A stretch of 64,000 bases of DNA from Polyangium sp. 15x6 (GCF_029960785.1 NZ_JASBQE010000007.1:1-64000); one strand, 5' to 3'; counted from the first letter of the stretch, positions 34,075 to 43,020 are shown. Program-made: numbers and translations. The notes: generated by a model not told the origin, from the sequence alone.

Positions 34075-36126
34075 TCAGGTCGACGAGCGCTCGCGCCGGG
34101 GTTTGTCCTTGCCGCCGCCGCCGCGCCGTGAGCGATCGGGCCGCGCCAGGCGACGAAGCGGCGCGAGGATGGCGAGCAAGCCCAGGGTGATGACGGACGC
34201 TTTCGGCCCGCGCTTGCGCATCTTTTTCGCTGGCGCGCGGTGCGCGGCCGACGACGCGTCGTCGTGGTGGGACGCGTCGATCGTCGCGACGCGTCGATCC
34301 GCGCGGCTCGCCTGGCGCGCCTCTTCCCAGTCGCCCCAGTCGTCGCTGTCGTCGTCGGTGTCGCCGCTGCAGTCCGAGTCGCTGCTGTCGCTGCTGTCGC
34401 TGCCGTCGTCGGTGTCGCCGCTGCAGTCCTCGCTCGACGAATCGTCGTAGGAGTCGTCGTAGGAGTCGTCTTCGGACGTGTCGCCGCTGCAGTCCTCGCT
34501 CGACGAGTCGTCGTAGGAATCGTCGTAGGAGTCGTCTTCGGACGTGTCGCCGCTGCAGTCCTCGCTCGACGAGTCGTCGTAGTAGTCGTCCTCGGTGGTG
34601 TCGCCGCTGCAGTCCTCGCTCGACGAGTCGTCGTAATAGTAGTCATCGCCGCCGCTGCCCGTGTCGTCGGGGACCACCGGATCCGCGGTGCCCACGCAGG
34701 TGCAGGCGACGTCGCTGTCGTAGTCGTCGTCGTAGGAAGAGCCGGCCGATCCGCCGACACCCACGCCCACGCCGTTCGATCCACCTTGCCCGCCCGAGCT
34801 GCTGCTCCCTCCCGAGCTGCTGCTGCTGCTGCCCGTCGTGCTGCTGCTGCTGTTGTTGCAGGAGGCGAGATCGAGGCTCGTCGCGGTGAGCAAGGGATCC
34901 ACGTCCGAAGCCGCCGGCTCGAACGTCACGGGCCACGTGCTGCCGGCCGCGTTTTTCGCGATGAACATCGTCGCGCGCGTGAGCACGGCGTCCTTCGGCA
35001 CCATGCCGGAGAGCGCGACGGCGAGGTCGTCCGTGATGCCGCCGCAGCGCAGCTTCGCGGGAGCGATCTCCGCGCCCGCGGGCGACTCCACGCACGGAGG
35101 CCCACCGTCCACGATGCCGAGCCCTGCGCGCGGACACGTCTCGGCCACCGGAGAAGCTTCGTCGAGCGCGAGTGCGGCCGTCGTGATGCAAGCCGACGTG
35201 CTCGGGTTGCCATCGCCGTACATCGCGGCGCGCTGGAAGAAGCTCGTCACCACGCCCGTGACCGAGCCCGTGCCGTTCGCGATCGGCAAGTTGCGCACGA
35301 GCGCGTCGTGGCTCGCCGCCTCGATCAACACCGCGCTCTTGCCCCAGGCGAGGAGCTCCTGCTCGCGCAGCTCCACGTAGTTCGACGCGTCGCTCCCCGC
35401 CTCCCAGGAAAGAGCGTCCGTCGTGAGCGAGATCGGCTTGCTGCCCGTGAGAGCGGCCCTTCCCTTGCCGAGAAGCCACGCCGTCACGCGAAGATCCGCG
35501 GCGCCGGCGCGCGTGAGCGCGAGCGGGAGCACGGGGGCCGCGGCCTCGGACACGACGCGCAAGGTGGTGGTGACGAACGGCGCGCTCGGCGCGTCGAAGC
35601 GCTCGGCGAAGAAGCGTTTCCCCGCCATGTCGTCGAGCGCGGCGGCGACGTCGGGCGAGATGCCGAAGCCATGCAGGTTCGCCCATGCAAGGACCGCGGC
35701 CGCGTCCGGCAGGAGGACGGATTCGACGGGCGCGAGGCTCTCGGTCGCGCCGAGATCGTCGGTCACGTGGAACGGATCCGATCCGCCCGAAGGGTCATCG
35801 CCGGGGCACGTCGGGGTCACGCCGGTCGGCGGGAAGATACGCGGCGCGGTGGCGGCGTTCAGGGACTCGAGCCACGCGTCGGAGCTGTGATCGAGCGCGG
35901 CGCCCGGTGCGACGGGGACGATGATCCCGAACGGGCCGGCTTCGGCCGACGCGCGCAGGCTCGTCCAGAGCGCCGAGCGCGTGGGGCCGACGGCGACGGC
36001 CACGCGTTGCTCGATCGGCGTGACTTCCCCACTCGGGAGCCAGGCGCCGGCCGCGTCGGCGTGCTGGGTCATGGCGAGGGTCGTGATCGCGGCGAGGCCC
36101 GTGAGAGGGAGCAAGCGCAAGTGCAT
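34075..36126 (-). CDS. DUF2330 surface protein with acidic Asp/Ser/Cys tandem repeats
   Basis: The 683-residue protein has a signal peptide (LLPLTGLAAITTLAMTQHADA). A DUF2330-like domain of about 380 residues (GEVTPIEQRVAVAVGPTRS, FGIIVPVAPGAALDHSSDAW) follows. Then comes a Ser/Gly run and a strongly acidic region of about 100 residues with five units of the type DDSSSEDCSGDT, each with one Cys. It ends in a hydrophobic helix and Arg-rich tail (VITLGLLAILAPLRRLARP), the layout of a C-terminal sorting or anchoring signal like MYXO-CTERM, though the usual Cys before the helix is absent. It is probably cell-surface anchored. The acidic repeats may bind calcium. Confidence 0.87.
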   Translation of the reverse strand: MHLRLLPLTGLAAITTLAMTQHADAAGAWLPSGEVTPIEQRVAVAVGPTRSALWTSLRASAEAGPFGIIVPVAPGAALDHSSDAWLESLNAATAPRIFPPTGVTPTCPGDDPSGGSDPFHVTDDLGATESLAPVESVLLPDAAAVLAWANLHGFGISPDVAAALDDMAGKRFFAERFDAPSAPFVTTTLRVVSEAAAPVLPLALTRAGAADLRVTAWLLGKGRAALTGSKPISLTTDALSWEAGSDASNYVELREQELLAWGKSAVLIEAASHDALVRNLPIANGTGSVTGVVTSFFQRAAMYGDGNPSTSACITTAALALDEASPVAETCPRAGLGIVDGGPPCVESPAGAEIAPAKLRCGGITDDLAVALSGMVPKDAVLTRATMFIAKNAAGSTWPVTFEPAASDVDPLLTATSLDLASCNNSSSSTTGSSSSSSGGSSSSGGQGGSNGVGVGVGGSAGSSYDDDYDSDVACTCVGTADPVVPDDTGSGGDDYYYDDSSSEDCSGDTTEDDYYDDSSSEDCSGDTSEDDSYDDSYDDSSSEDCSGDTSEDDSYDDSYDDSSSEDCSGDTDDGSDSSDSSDSDCSGDTDDDSDDWGDWEEARQASRADRRVATIDASHHDDASSAAHRAPAKKMRKRGPKASVITLGLLAILAPLRRLARPDRSRRGGGGKDKPRRERSST
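34355..34650. repeat. In-frame tandem repeats inside the DUF2330 gene
   Basis: A CTGCAGTCCT core recurs at 34421, 34487, 34553 and 34607, with a variant at 34367, giving spacings of 54, 66, 66 and 54 bases. These are all multiples of three, so units of 18 or 22 residues. Units at 34421-34600 are nearly identical at DNA level, suggesting recent expansion by slippage or recombination. Confidence 0.85.
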
Positions 36127-36306
36127 GCCGAGCCCATCAGCAAGCGACGTGCCTCCGCCGAATTCAAGCGACGATGCGGAGTTTCGTGCTTCGCCGCGCG
36201 GGGTGAGAACCGTCGTTCATAGCGGGCTCGCGCGAACGCGGAGGGAAACGACAACGCCGCATGTGCGGACCTGAACACGCGAGGGCACGCGGCGAGCCCC
36301 CTTGCC

Positions 36307-36318
36307 GGTTACGTAACC
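36307..36318. promoter_or_regulatory. Perfect 12-bp palindrome upstream of the MerR gene
   Basis: GGTTACGTAACC is self-complementary and lies 19 bases before the GTG of the MerR-family gene, in the divergent gap between it and the DUF2330 gene. MerR-family proteins bind short dyads in their promoters, so this is a good candidate for an autoregulatory operator. No clear -35/-10 pair was found around it. Confidence 0.5.
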
Positions 36319-36337
36319 TCATGTACCCTCGGAACCC

Positions 36338-36964
36338 GTGGATCCTCATGCCCCAGCTCCGCGCACCGATTCGCCCGCCGTGGCGGATGCCCCTGCGGAG
36401 GCGGACCGCCCGCGCGAAACGCAGCTCTTGACCACCGGTGAGATGGCGCGGCTGTCGAACAGCACGCTCCGCACGGTGCGTTTCTACGAGGAAGAAGGCA
36501 TCTTGCGGCCCGCCCGGCGCACCGACGGCGGGCATCGGCTCTTCGAGCGCTCCGAGCTCGATCGGCTGATGCTCGTGACGGACATGCGCATGGCCGGCCT
36601 GTCGCTCGACGACATCAAGGCCATCCTGGACGTGAAGAAGACGGCGTCGTCGGGGTCGGCGGCCGCGCAGCAGGCCACGAAGGTCCTCGCCGCGCGCATC
36701 GACGAGCTGAAGGAGAAGCTCGCGGTCCTGAACCGCCTGCGCGACGACCTCGAGGAGACCACGAAGATCGTCGAGCCTTGCATGAAGTGCGAGGACGAGA
36801 AGGCGTTCCCGACGGCCTGCGAGACGTGCACCGTCATGACGTCGCACCCGGTCCTGCCGCGGAGCGTGCGCGTGCTCTGGTCCATCAACCCGTGCAACCA
36901 CGATCAGGCGCGCAAGGTCCTGGCGCAGCCGGGCGGGGCCGAGGGCGAGAAAGAGTCCCCTTGA
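36338..36964 (+). CDS. MerR family transcriptional regulator with Cys-rich C-terminus
   Basis: The 208-residue protein has a Pro/Ala-rich N-terminal extension of about 30 residues. The MerR winged helix (TTGEMARLSNSTLRTVRFYE, ARRTDGGHRLFERSELDRL) and a long dimerisation helix follow. The C-terminal part carries CMKCEDEKAF, CETCTV and a single Cys in NPCNHD, enough to hold a metal or sense redox state. It starts with GTG; the ribosome-binding site is weak. Its stop overlaps the start of the DUF2203 gene, so it heads a possible operon with DUF2203 and folE. The inducer is unknown. Confidence 0.88.
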   Translation: MDPHAPAPRTDSPAVADAPAEADRPRETQLLTTGEMARLSNSTLRTVRFYEEEGILRPARRTDGGHRLFERSELDRLMLVTDMRMAGLSLDDIKAILDVKKTASSGSAAAQQATKVLAARIDELKEKLAVLNRLRDDLEETTKIVEPCMKCEDEKAFPTACETCTVMTSHPVLPRSVRVLWSINPCNHDQARKVLAQPGGAEGEKESP

Positions 36965-37389
36965 GCGTCCGGCGGATCTGGACGCCCGCGGAAGCGAACG
37001 CGCTCGTGCCGCGGCTGTCACTCCTCGTCGGCGAGCAGATGCGCCGCGCGTTCGACATCGACCAGCGCCTGCGCGCGATGCGGGCGCGAGGCCAGGGCGG
37101 CCGCTTGCTCGTGATGATCGAGGGCGAAGAGGCGCTCGACCCCGAGGAGCGCGCCCTCCGCGCGGAGCTCTTGGTCTACGAAGACGGCTGGCGCGCCATC
37201 CAAGAGCTCGGCGTGGCGGTGAAGGATCCGCGCATCGGCCTCTGCGATTTCCTCGGGCGGATCGAGGGCCGCGACGTCTGGCTCTGCTGGCGGTACGGCG
37301 AGCGCGTCGTCGAGCACTGGCACGAGCTCGACGAGGGGTTTTCCGGGCGCAAGCCCATCGGGATCCCTTCGAAGCCGCTGTATAACTGA
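36961..37389 (+). CDS. DUF2203 family protein
   Basis: The likely start is the TTG at 36961, overlapping the MerR stop, with GAGAAAGAG upstream; this gives 142 residues. It reads RRIWTPAEANALVPRLSLLV at the start and ends with GRDVWLCWRYGERVVEHWHE and GFSGRKPI. That is the typical DUF2203 order: an N-terminal helix, then a C-terminal D-W-C-W-x-x-GE segment and FxGRxPI. The family is soluble and widespread, and its function is unknown. folE follows after five bases. Confidence 0.85.
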   Translation: MSVRRIWTPAEANALVPRLSLLVGEQMRRAFDIDQRLRAMRARGQGGRLLVMIEGEEALDPEERALRAELLVYEDGWRAIQELGVAVKDPRIGLCDFLGRIEGRDVWLCWRYGERVVEHWHELDEGFSGRKPIGIPSKPLYN

Positions 37390-37394
37390 CCATC

Positions 37395-37958
37395 ATGATC
37401 GATCGCAGAGCAGCCGCGCGGGCCGTGGAGGACTTCCTGCGCGCCCTCGGGCACGAGCCAGTGGGCGAGCTCGAGGGAACGGGCGAGCGCGTCGCCGATG
37501 CATGGGCCGACGACCTGCTCGAAGGCGAGTCGATCGACGCCGCCGCCGTCCTGCGCGAAGGCTCGCTCGGCGTGACCGACACGGGCACGGGCATCGTCGT
37601 CGTGCGTGATCTCGCGGTCACGACGATCTGCCCGCATCACCTCTTGCCCGCGTTCGGCTCGGCGATCGTCGCGTATCAGCCGGGCGCGCGTGTCGCTGGC
37701 ATCGGCACGCTCGCGCGTGTCGTCGACGTCGTGGCGCGCAGGCTGACGCTGCAGGAGCAGATCGGCGCCACGGTCGTCGACCTCATCGGCCGCGAGCTCG
37801 AAGCGAAGGGCGCGCTCTGCAAGCTCTCGCTCACGCACACCTGCCTCGTCTCGCGGGGCGAGCGGAAAACCGGGGCGATCGTGGAGACCTTGTCGTTCAG
37901 CGGATCGTTCGCCACGAGCGAGGGACGCGCGCTCGCGCTCGCTGCGCTCGGCCGCTGA
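37395..37958 (+). CDS. folE: GTP cyclohydrolase I (FolE)
   Basis: The 187-residue protein has the zinc-binding CPHH (Cys79, His81-His82), with the second Cys in THTC (Cys150). QEQIGATVVDL is the substrate-binding loop. It opens GTP to dihydroneopterin triphosphate for folate or pterin synthesis. The usual MMRGV stretch after the second Cys is replaced by LVSRGERK, so it belongs to a divergent branch, but the zinc ligands are intact. It follows DUF2203 by five bases and is probably co-transcribed with the MerR gene. Confidence 0.9.
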   Translation: MIDRRAAARAVEDFLRALGHEPVGELEGTGERVADAWADDLLEGESIDAAAVLREGSLGVTDTGTGIVVVRDLAVTTICPHHLLPAFGSAIVAYQPGARVAGIGTLARVVDVVARRLTLQEQIGATVVDLIGRELEAKGALCKLSLTHTCLVSRGERKTGAIVETLSFSGSFATSEGRALALAALGR

Positions 37959-38019
37959 CGCGCTTCCGTTCGAGGGCATCGGCGTACGCCCCGCCTGTGG
38001 TGCGTGCTACGTTCGTTCG

Positions 38020-38673
38020 ATGAACACCCTTTCGGATCTGCTGGAGGCGCTCCCGGCGTTGCCCCTCTTCCCGCTGCCGAACACGGTGCTCTTTCCCGGC
38101 GCGCTCCTGCCGCTGCACATCTTCGAGCCGCGTTACCGCGCGATGGTGGCCGATGTGCTGAAGACACACCGCTCGATGGCGATCGTCATGATCACGAACG
38201 AGCGACCCGTGGACGCGCACGGGCATCCCGAGATTGCCGAGGTCGCTGGGCTCGGGACGATCCTCGACCACACCGAGCTTCCGGGCGGTCGGTACAACAT
38301 CCTCCTCCGGGGCCGCGTGCGCGTGCGTCTGTCGGAACTTCCGTTCGAGCCGCCGTATCGGCGTGCGGCTGCGGAGGTGCTCGTCCCGCCGGACGAGGAA
38401 ATCACGCAGAGCGAACTATCGGCGTTGGTATCGACCGCGACGGCGTTCGCGCAGTTCGTACGCGAGCGGGATCGTGGCTTCGAGTTTCGCTTGCCGCGCG
38501 ACGCGAAGCCGGCTTTGCTCGCCGATCTCTGCGCCCACCATCTCGTACTCGACGCGCGTGAGCGTCAAGCGATCCTCGAGACAATCTCGCCGCGTGCGCG
38601 TGTTCGCCGCGTGGCCGAGGTCCTCGCGATGCAGAGGCACACGCTCGCGCCGGGCGGGCGCGAGCTGAATTGA
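38020..38673 (+). CDS. LON substrate-binding-domain protein
   Basis: The 217-residue protein is a stand-alone LON N-terminal domain: LPLFPLPNTVLFPGALLPLH, IFEPRYRAMV, AGLGTILDH, LPGGRYNILLRGRVRVRL, then a helical C-terminal half. No ATPase or protease domain follows. Such proteins occur widely in proteobacteria and are thought to bind unfolded or damaged polypeptides. The ATG at 38020 lacks a strong ribosome-binding site. Confidence 0.9.
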   Translation: MNTLSDLLEALPALPLFPLPNTVLFPGALLPLHIFEPRYRAMVADVLKTHRSMAIVMITNERPVDAHGHPEIAEVAGLGTILDHTELPGGRYNILLRGRVRVRLSELPFEPPYRRAAAEVLVPPDEEITQSELSALVSTATAFAQFVRERDRGFEFRLPRDAKPALLADLCAHHLVLDARERQAILETISPRARVRRVAEVLAMQRHTLAPGGRELN

Positions 38674-38722
38674 GCGCGGACGGCGCGTGCGCCGCGCTCC
38701 CCATGGGCTACTCTGGCCGCCC

Positions 38723-39703
38723 ATGACCGTGAACGTCCCCCCTGCCTCCGCCGTCGCGCCGATGATCGTCAAGCACCCGGGCTGTCCCGAGTGGGGCCTC
38801 GGATATCTCTCGGAAGAACGCGACGACAAGCGCTTTTACGATTTCGAGGACGGCATGAGCCACTCGATCGCCAAGGCCTTCTGGTCGAAGCTCGAGCCGG
38901 TCACGCTCGGCGCTGCGGAGGCGCGGGCCCTCGAGAAGAAGGTCCGCGGGCTCAAGGATCAGAGGTCGCCGTCGGGCAAGCCCAAGCAGAAGGCCGTCGC
39001 GCCCGTCCTGCCGAACTTCGACGCGCAGTTCTCGCTCTTCCTCGAGATCTTCCCGGGCGGCTTCTCGAGCGCGCGCTTTGCCAAGGAGGAGCGCGGCGTC
39101 GAGGACCCGAACCCGACCGCGAAGAAGGCGAAGGCCACGCGCGCGATCGCGATGGCCACGGCGCGTGATCTCCTCTCGCGCGAGGTGCTCGACAAGCAGA
39201 TCCAGGCCGGCGCGTTCGCGGAGATCGTCGCCAACGTGCGCACGATCCACAAGGCCGCGACGGGCCTCTTGCACCCGCTCGGCGACATCATCCCGTTCAG
39301 CAAGATGGCGGCCGAGCACGACCGCGCCGTCGCCGAGGCGGTGCGTGATCTGCTGCATGGAACCGACGCGTACGACGCGCGCTTCGATCGGCTCGTCGCC
39401 GTCCTCGGGAAGGCGAAGCTCGCGACGTGGCCGCTCGCGACCGTGCTCTCGGCGCTCATGAACCCGGAGGAGCACGTCTTCGTAAAACCGTCGTTCTACG
39501 AGAAGCAGGCGGCGATGATGAGCTTCCCGCTCAAGTACGAGCGCGCGCCGAGCGCGGCCGCCTACGAGCGCATGCGCGCGCTCGTCGACGAGGTCGCGCA
39601 GCAGCTCACGGCGAAGGGGCAGACGCCGCGCGACAAGATGGACGTCTACTCGTTCATGGCGCGGACGATGTCGCCGCAGCAGCCGCCGAAAAAAGGCGCC
39701 TGA
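38723..39703 (+). CDS. Hypothetical protein with N-terminal DUF3553-like domain
   Basis: The ATG at 38723 gives 326 residues. Residues about 14-62 (MIVKHPGCPEWGLGYLSE...RFYDFEDGMSHSI) have the HPxxPEWGxG pattern of small DUF3553/CarD-like barrels. The rest is a helical region (FDAQFSLFLEIFPGGFSSARF, EIVANVRTIHKAA, MNPEEHVFVKPSFYEKQAAM) that I do not recognise, although HVFVKPSF recalls proteins handling DNA-repair or restriction partners. It is cytoplasmic. Confidence 0.75.
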   Translation: MTVNVPPASAVAPMIVKHPGCPEWGLGYLSEERDDKRFYDFEDGMSHSIAKAFWSKLEPVTLGAAEARALEKKVRGLKDQRSPSGKPKQKAVAPVLPNFDAQFSLFLEIFPGGFSSARFAKEERGVEDPNPTAKKAKATRAIAMATARDLLSREVLDKQIQAGAFAEIVANVRTIHKAATGLLHPLGDIIPFSKMAAEHDRAVAEAVRDLLHGTDAYDARFDRLVAVLGKAKLATWPLATVLSALMNPEEHVFVKPSFYEKQAAMMSFPLKYERAPSAAAYERMRALVDEVAQQLTAKGQTPRDKMDVYSFMARTMSPQQPPKKGA

Positions 39704-39718
39704 GTCGTCTTTGATCGA

Positions 39719-39742
39719 CCCTCTCCCCTCGGAGGGAGAGGG
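39719..39742. terminator. Hairpin between convergent genes
   Basis: CCCTCTCCC at 39719-39727 pairs with GGGAGAGGG at 39734-39742 across a six-base loop, 16 bases after the DUF3553-like gene stop. A G/T-rich stretch follows. This short palindrome is a common intergenic repeat in GC-rich genomes and probably ends transcripts from both sides. Confidence 0.6.
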
Positions 39743-39758
39743 GTTGGGGGTGACGGAG

Positions 39759-40283
39759 TCATCCCCTTTCGTCCTCGTCACCCAGAGACAGCGAAGCATC
39801 GAGCAGCTCGCCGAACGTCGCGGAGCGGTGGGCGCGTGCGGGAGATCCGAGCGCGACGAGCTCGTCCTCCGGCAGCACGCGCCGCACGACGTTCGGCCCC
39901 GCGGCCGCGTTCTGCTCGATGAGCACGCGCGTGCCCTCGACGGGCGTCTTCCGCTCCACGCCGAGCCAGCCGGCTTTGCGCGTGGGCGGAGGCTCGGCCG
40001 TGAGGCCGTCGATCTCCCAGGTCGAGTAGTCGTCGACGCGCTCGTCGACGCGCTCGGGCACGCGCACGCTCGCGACCTTGCGCGAGGCTGGGGGGCGCTC
40101 CTCGGACTCGGCCAGCGGCTCGGCTTCGGGATCGAGGATGCCGGGCAAGGCGTCGTCGAGCGGCAGCTCGTCCTTGAGCGAGCGCGGTTGTCGTGACGAA
40201 GCGGGCGGCACGAGGTCCGGCGTGGACTTCGAAACCTTCGTATCCGGCGAGCCGGGCCAGTCCTGGTCGTCGTCGTCGCTCAA
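39759..40283 (-). CDS. Acidic, probably disordered hypothetical protein
   Basis: The 174-residue product is rich in Asp, Glu, Pro and Ser (SDDDDQDWPGSPDTK, DPEAEPLAESEERPP), with little hydrophobic core until the last third (KAGWLGVERKTPVEGTRVLI, VVRRVLPEDELVALG). I do not recognise it. Its ATG overlaps the stop of the upstream 191-residue gene by four bases (ATGA), so the two are translated together and may be partners. Confidence 0.7.
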   Translation of the reverse strand: MSDDDDQDWPGSPDTKVSKSTPDLVPPASSRQPRSLKDELPLDDALPGILDPEAEPLAESEERPPASRKVASVRVPERVDERVDDYSTWEIDGLTAEPPPTRKAGWLGVERKTPVEGTRVLIEQNAAAGPNVVRRVLPEDELVALGSPARAHRSATFGELLDASLSLGDEDERG

Positions 40284-40855
40284 GCGTCACCTCGGGAGGA
40301 GGCCCCGTCGAGCTCGGCGAGCACCTCGGCCCATACCGTGCCTCGCGCGAGCTCCGCGCGCATCCTCGCCGTCGCGCCGGCGTTGCTCACGAAAAACCGC
40401 GCGCGCGCCTCGACGCGCTCGAGCCGCACCACCCGCGCGCTCTTGCCGCTCGCCACGGACAGCGCGCCTTCGAGCGCGATCTCGCAGAGCTCGTCGCCAT
40501 CCCCGCCGAGCGGCGATCCCCCCACGACGAACACGAGCGCGCGGCCCCACCGCTCGAGGTCGAGCGCGCCGAGCCCTGCGAGCGCCCATGCGGCGGCGAG
40601 CTCGGAGAGCGCGGCTTCGGGGCTCGCGTCGAGCATCGCGCTCGTCGGGTCCGCGCCTTCGGAGGCGAGGCGTTTGGCGGCGGCGCGACCGATCGACTCG
40701 CCGAGGGCGCGACCGAAGACGCGACGCGCGGCGGGGCTCGCGCCGCCCCAGAGCGCCATGAGCGCGGAGGCGGGCACGACGAGGCGCGCCTCTCCGCCGA
40801 GCCGCACGAGCCCTTCGGCGAGGTCGAACGACAAAGTCCCCGCGTTCGTGTACAT
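40280..40855 (-). CDS. Hypothetical Ala/Leu-rich soluble protein
   Basis: The 191-residue protein opens with a short beta segment (GTLSFDLAEGLVRLGGEARLVV). Helices (ASPAARRVFGRALGESIGRAA, EAALSELAAAWALAGLGALDL) and a mixed region (ALVFVVGGSPLGGDGDELCEI) follow. The layout recalls V4R-like small-molecule-binding domains, but no diagnostic motif is visible and I do not assign it. It is the first gene of a two-gene operon with the acidic protein. Confidence 0.7.
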   Translation of the reverse strand: MYTNAGTLSFDLAEGLVRLGGEARLVVPASALMALWGGASPAARRVFGRALGESIGRAAAKRLASEGADPTSAMLDASPEAALSELAAAWALAGLGALDLERWGRALVFVVGGSPLGGDGDELCEIALEGALSVASGKSARVVRLERVEARARFFVSNAGATARMRAELARGTVWAEVLAELDGASSRGDA

Positions 40856-40936
40856 ACGCTACCCGTGTCGAGCGGCCTTCGGAGCCCGACGAGCTCGGAC
40901 TTCATGGTTGTAGGGCGTCGCGCCGAGGGGTGTCAA

Positions 40937-42322
40937 ATGGCGGCGTCGCGCCCGTTGCGCGGGCGCTCGCTCCTCGGGTGGGCAGCGCTCCTGGTCGCTG
41001 CCGTTGCCGCAACCGCGCCCGCCGCCGCCTCCGCGCCCGCCGCCGCGTCCGCCTCTGCCGCCGCGCCCGCTCCCGCCCGTCCCGCCGGTCCCTCCGTCCT
41101 CCCCGCCCGCGAGCGCCCGCGCGCCGCTGACGTCCCCAGGGCCGCCTGTTCCTTCCTCGCGCCCGTCTGCGTGCACGCGGGCGTTTCCGTGGCCGAGGGC
41201 TCGATCCTTCGCGCGCTCGCCTCCGCGGAGCGCTCTCTCCGCGCCATGGCCGCGCTCGGCTTGCCGCTCCCTTTGCCCGACGACGATCGCGGCGGCGATG
41301 CGCGCTACGACCTCTACCTCGTCGAAGACGCTCTCCCGCCCTTCACCGTGCCCGACGGCATCGCCACCGGCGGCGCCTGGGACCGCGCCGCCGCGTTTAC
41401 CGTCCTCCCTCCGCCCGATCCTGCGGCCGGCTGCGAATTCGACGCGTCCATCACGCGCGCGCTCGCCCATGCCTCCGTCCTCCGCCTCGACGCTGGCGCC
41501 GAGCCTTCCGCCATTGGCATGGTCGGCTCGGAGCTCGCCTCTACCCTCGTCGATTGTGGCCTCCTCGACGCCGCCGCCGTCGACGACTTTCAGCGCGCTC
41601 CCGAGCGCTCGATCACCGCATTCGGGACACCCGACGGACCCACGGGCGCCTTCCTCTTCACGCGTTTCCTCGACGAAAACTACGGCACGGGCACTCCTTC
41701 CGGTGTCCTCTTCGGCCTCCTCGCCGTCGCCGGCCAGCGCACCGAGCCTTCTGCCCTTCATTTCGCCAACGAGCCCGACGTCTTCGACGCCTTGCGCAGC
41801 AATGCCCGCGGCCGCGAAAAACCTTTCGAGGACCTCCTCCTCGAATTCGCCATCGATCGCGCCTTCGTCGGCTCGCGGAGCGACGGCGGGCACCTCGCGG
41901 ACGTCGATCGATTCGGCGATTTCGGCCGCGTGCGCTTCGAATGGTCCGTCGCCTACGACAGCCTGCCACGAAGGCTCGCGCCGCTCCGCCCGATCGAGCC
42001 GACCGGCGCGACCTACCTCTGGCTCGATTTGCAAGGCGCGCCCGAGGACGCCGAGATCACCTTCGCCGCGGACTGGGAGCTCGGCGTGTTCTTCCACTGG
42101 GCCCTCGTGAAGATCGATCGCACCGGCGCCGAGGCCGGCCGCGTGGCCCTCGCCGGCATCAATGGCGCGACGCACGCTGACCGCACGATTCGCGACCTCC
42201 GCGGCCTCGCCGGCCTCATGGTCGTCGGCGTGCATGCCGGCAGCATCGACCGGAGCCACCCGTTCGACCCCGACGAGGGCCCCGAATTGCCCCGCGCGTA
42301 TACCGTCACGCTTTACAAATGA
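40937..42322 (+). CDS. Secreted hypothetical protein (461 aa)
   Basis: GAGGGG lies six bases before the ATG at 40937. The signal peptide (GRSLLGWAALLVAAVAATAPAAA) is followed by an Ala/Pro-rich linker. The mature part contains DDRGGDARYDLYLVEDALPP, GGAWDRAAAFTVL, GAFLFTRFLDENYGTGTPSGV and a C-terminal beta region (GATYLWLDLQGAPEDAEITF). The overall order recalls the MXAN_6640-type putative metalloproteases of myxobacteria. However, the place where HExxH is expected reads ITRALAHASVLRL, so activity is doubtful. I do not assign a function. Confidence 0.72.
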   Translation: MAASRPLRGRSLLGWAALLVAAVAATAPAAASAPAAASASAAAPAPARPAGPSVLPARERPRAADVPRAACSFLAPVCVHAGVSVAEGSILRALASAERSLRAMAALGLPLPLPDDDRGGDARYDLYLVEDALPPFTVPDGIATGGAWDRAAAFTVLPPPDPAAGCEFDASITRALAHASVLRLDAGAEPSAIGMVGSELASTLVDCGLLDAAAVDDFQRAPERSITAFGTPDGPTGAFLFTRFLDENYGTGTPSGVLFGLLAVAGQRTEPSALHFANEPDVFDALRSNARGREKPFEDLLLEFAIDRAFVGSRSDGGHLADVDRFGDFGRVRFEWSVAYDSLPRRLAPLRPIEPTGATYLWLDLQGAPEDAEITFAADWELGVFFHWALVKIDRTGAEAGRVALAGINGATHADRTIRDLRGLAGLMVVGVHAGSIDRSHPFDPDEGPELPRAYTVTLYK

Positions 42323-42336
42323 TTCTGCGGACGACG

Positions 42337-42972
42337 TCACTCGCCATCGAGCTGTCGCAATAACACCCGCGTCAGCCATGCGCGGAAGCGCGGGCCTGCG
42401 TCGTCGCCTTCGAGCCCGGCGTTCGTGAGCATCGTCCTCCCGAGGACCGACGAGCCGAGCAGCGCGAGCGCCGCGAGCACCACCACGTGCGCCGTGTCCT
42501 CGCGCGTCTTCGGCTCGAGGCCCTTCTCGTGTCGCTTCACCTTGCGCATGGCGTGCGTCGCGTCGACGACGTCCGCGAGACGCACGTCGACCGCATCGAA
42601 CGGCTCGCCCTCGAGCGCGAGCCACATGAGCACGCGCCCGTGCCCGCTCGTCGACAGCGCGTCGAACACGGCCTCGAGCATCGCCGAGAGCTGCGCCTCG
42701 TCGCCGCTCGACGCCCGGATCGCCTCGATCAGCTCCCTGTGAATCGATGCGAGCGCGCGGCTACAGACCGCCTTCACGAGCGCCTCGCGGCTGCCGAAGT
42801 GGTGGAGCACCGTCGGGTGCGACACGCCGACGTCGGCGGCGACCTCCTGCAGACGGATGCCCGAGGGGCCGCTCGACACGAGGCGCTTCTCCGCCGCCTC
42901 GAGGATGAGCGCGCGCGCGCTTTCGGCGTCCCGACGAACGCGGGGTTTCGGTTTGCGACGCGAGGTGGACAC
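42337..42972 (-). CDS. TetR family transcriptional regulator
   Basis: The start is uncertain: the GTG at 42972 (211 residues, G-rich stretch upstream) keeps the intergenic region free, while an ATG at 43032 adds 20 residues. The N-terminal helix-turn-helix reads ILEAAEKRLVSSGPSGIRL, EVAADVGVSHPTVLHHFGSR and EALVKAVCSRAL. The C-terminal ligand-binding region is all helical. It is divergent from the Coq4-like gene and probably controls it and itself. The ligand is unknown. Confidence 0.88.
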   Translation of the reverse strand: MSTSRRKPKPRVRRDAESARALILEAAEKRLVSSGPSGIRLQEVAADVGVSHPTVLHHFGSREALVKAVCSRALASIHRELIEAIRASSGDEAQLSAMLEAVFDALSTSGHGRVLMWLALEGEPFDAVDVRLADVVDATHAMRKVKRHEKGLEPKTREDTAHVVVLAALALLGSSVLGRTMLTNAGLEGDDAGPRFRAWLTRVLLRQLDGE

Positions 42973-43020
42973 GCCCCCAACCTCGCATGTCCCGGTGTTG
43001 CCGACAATCTTGTTGGTAGT

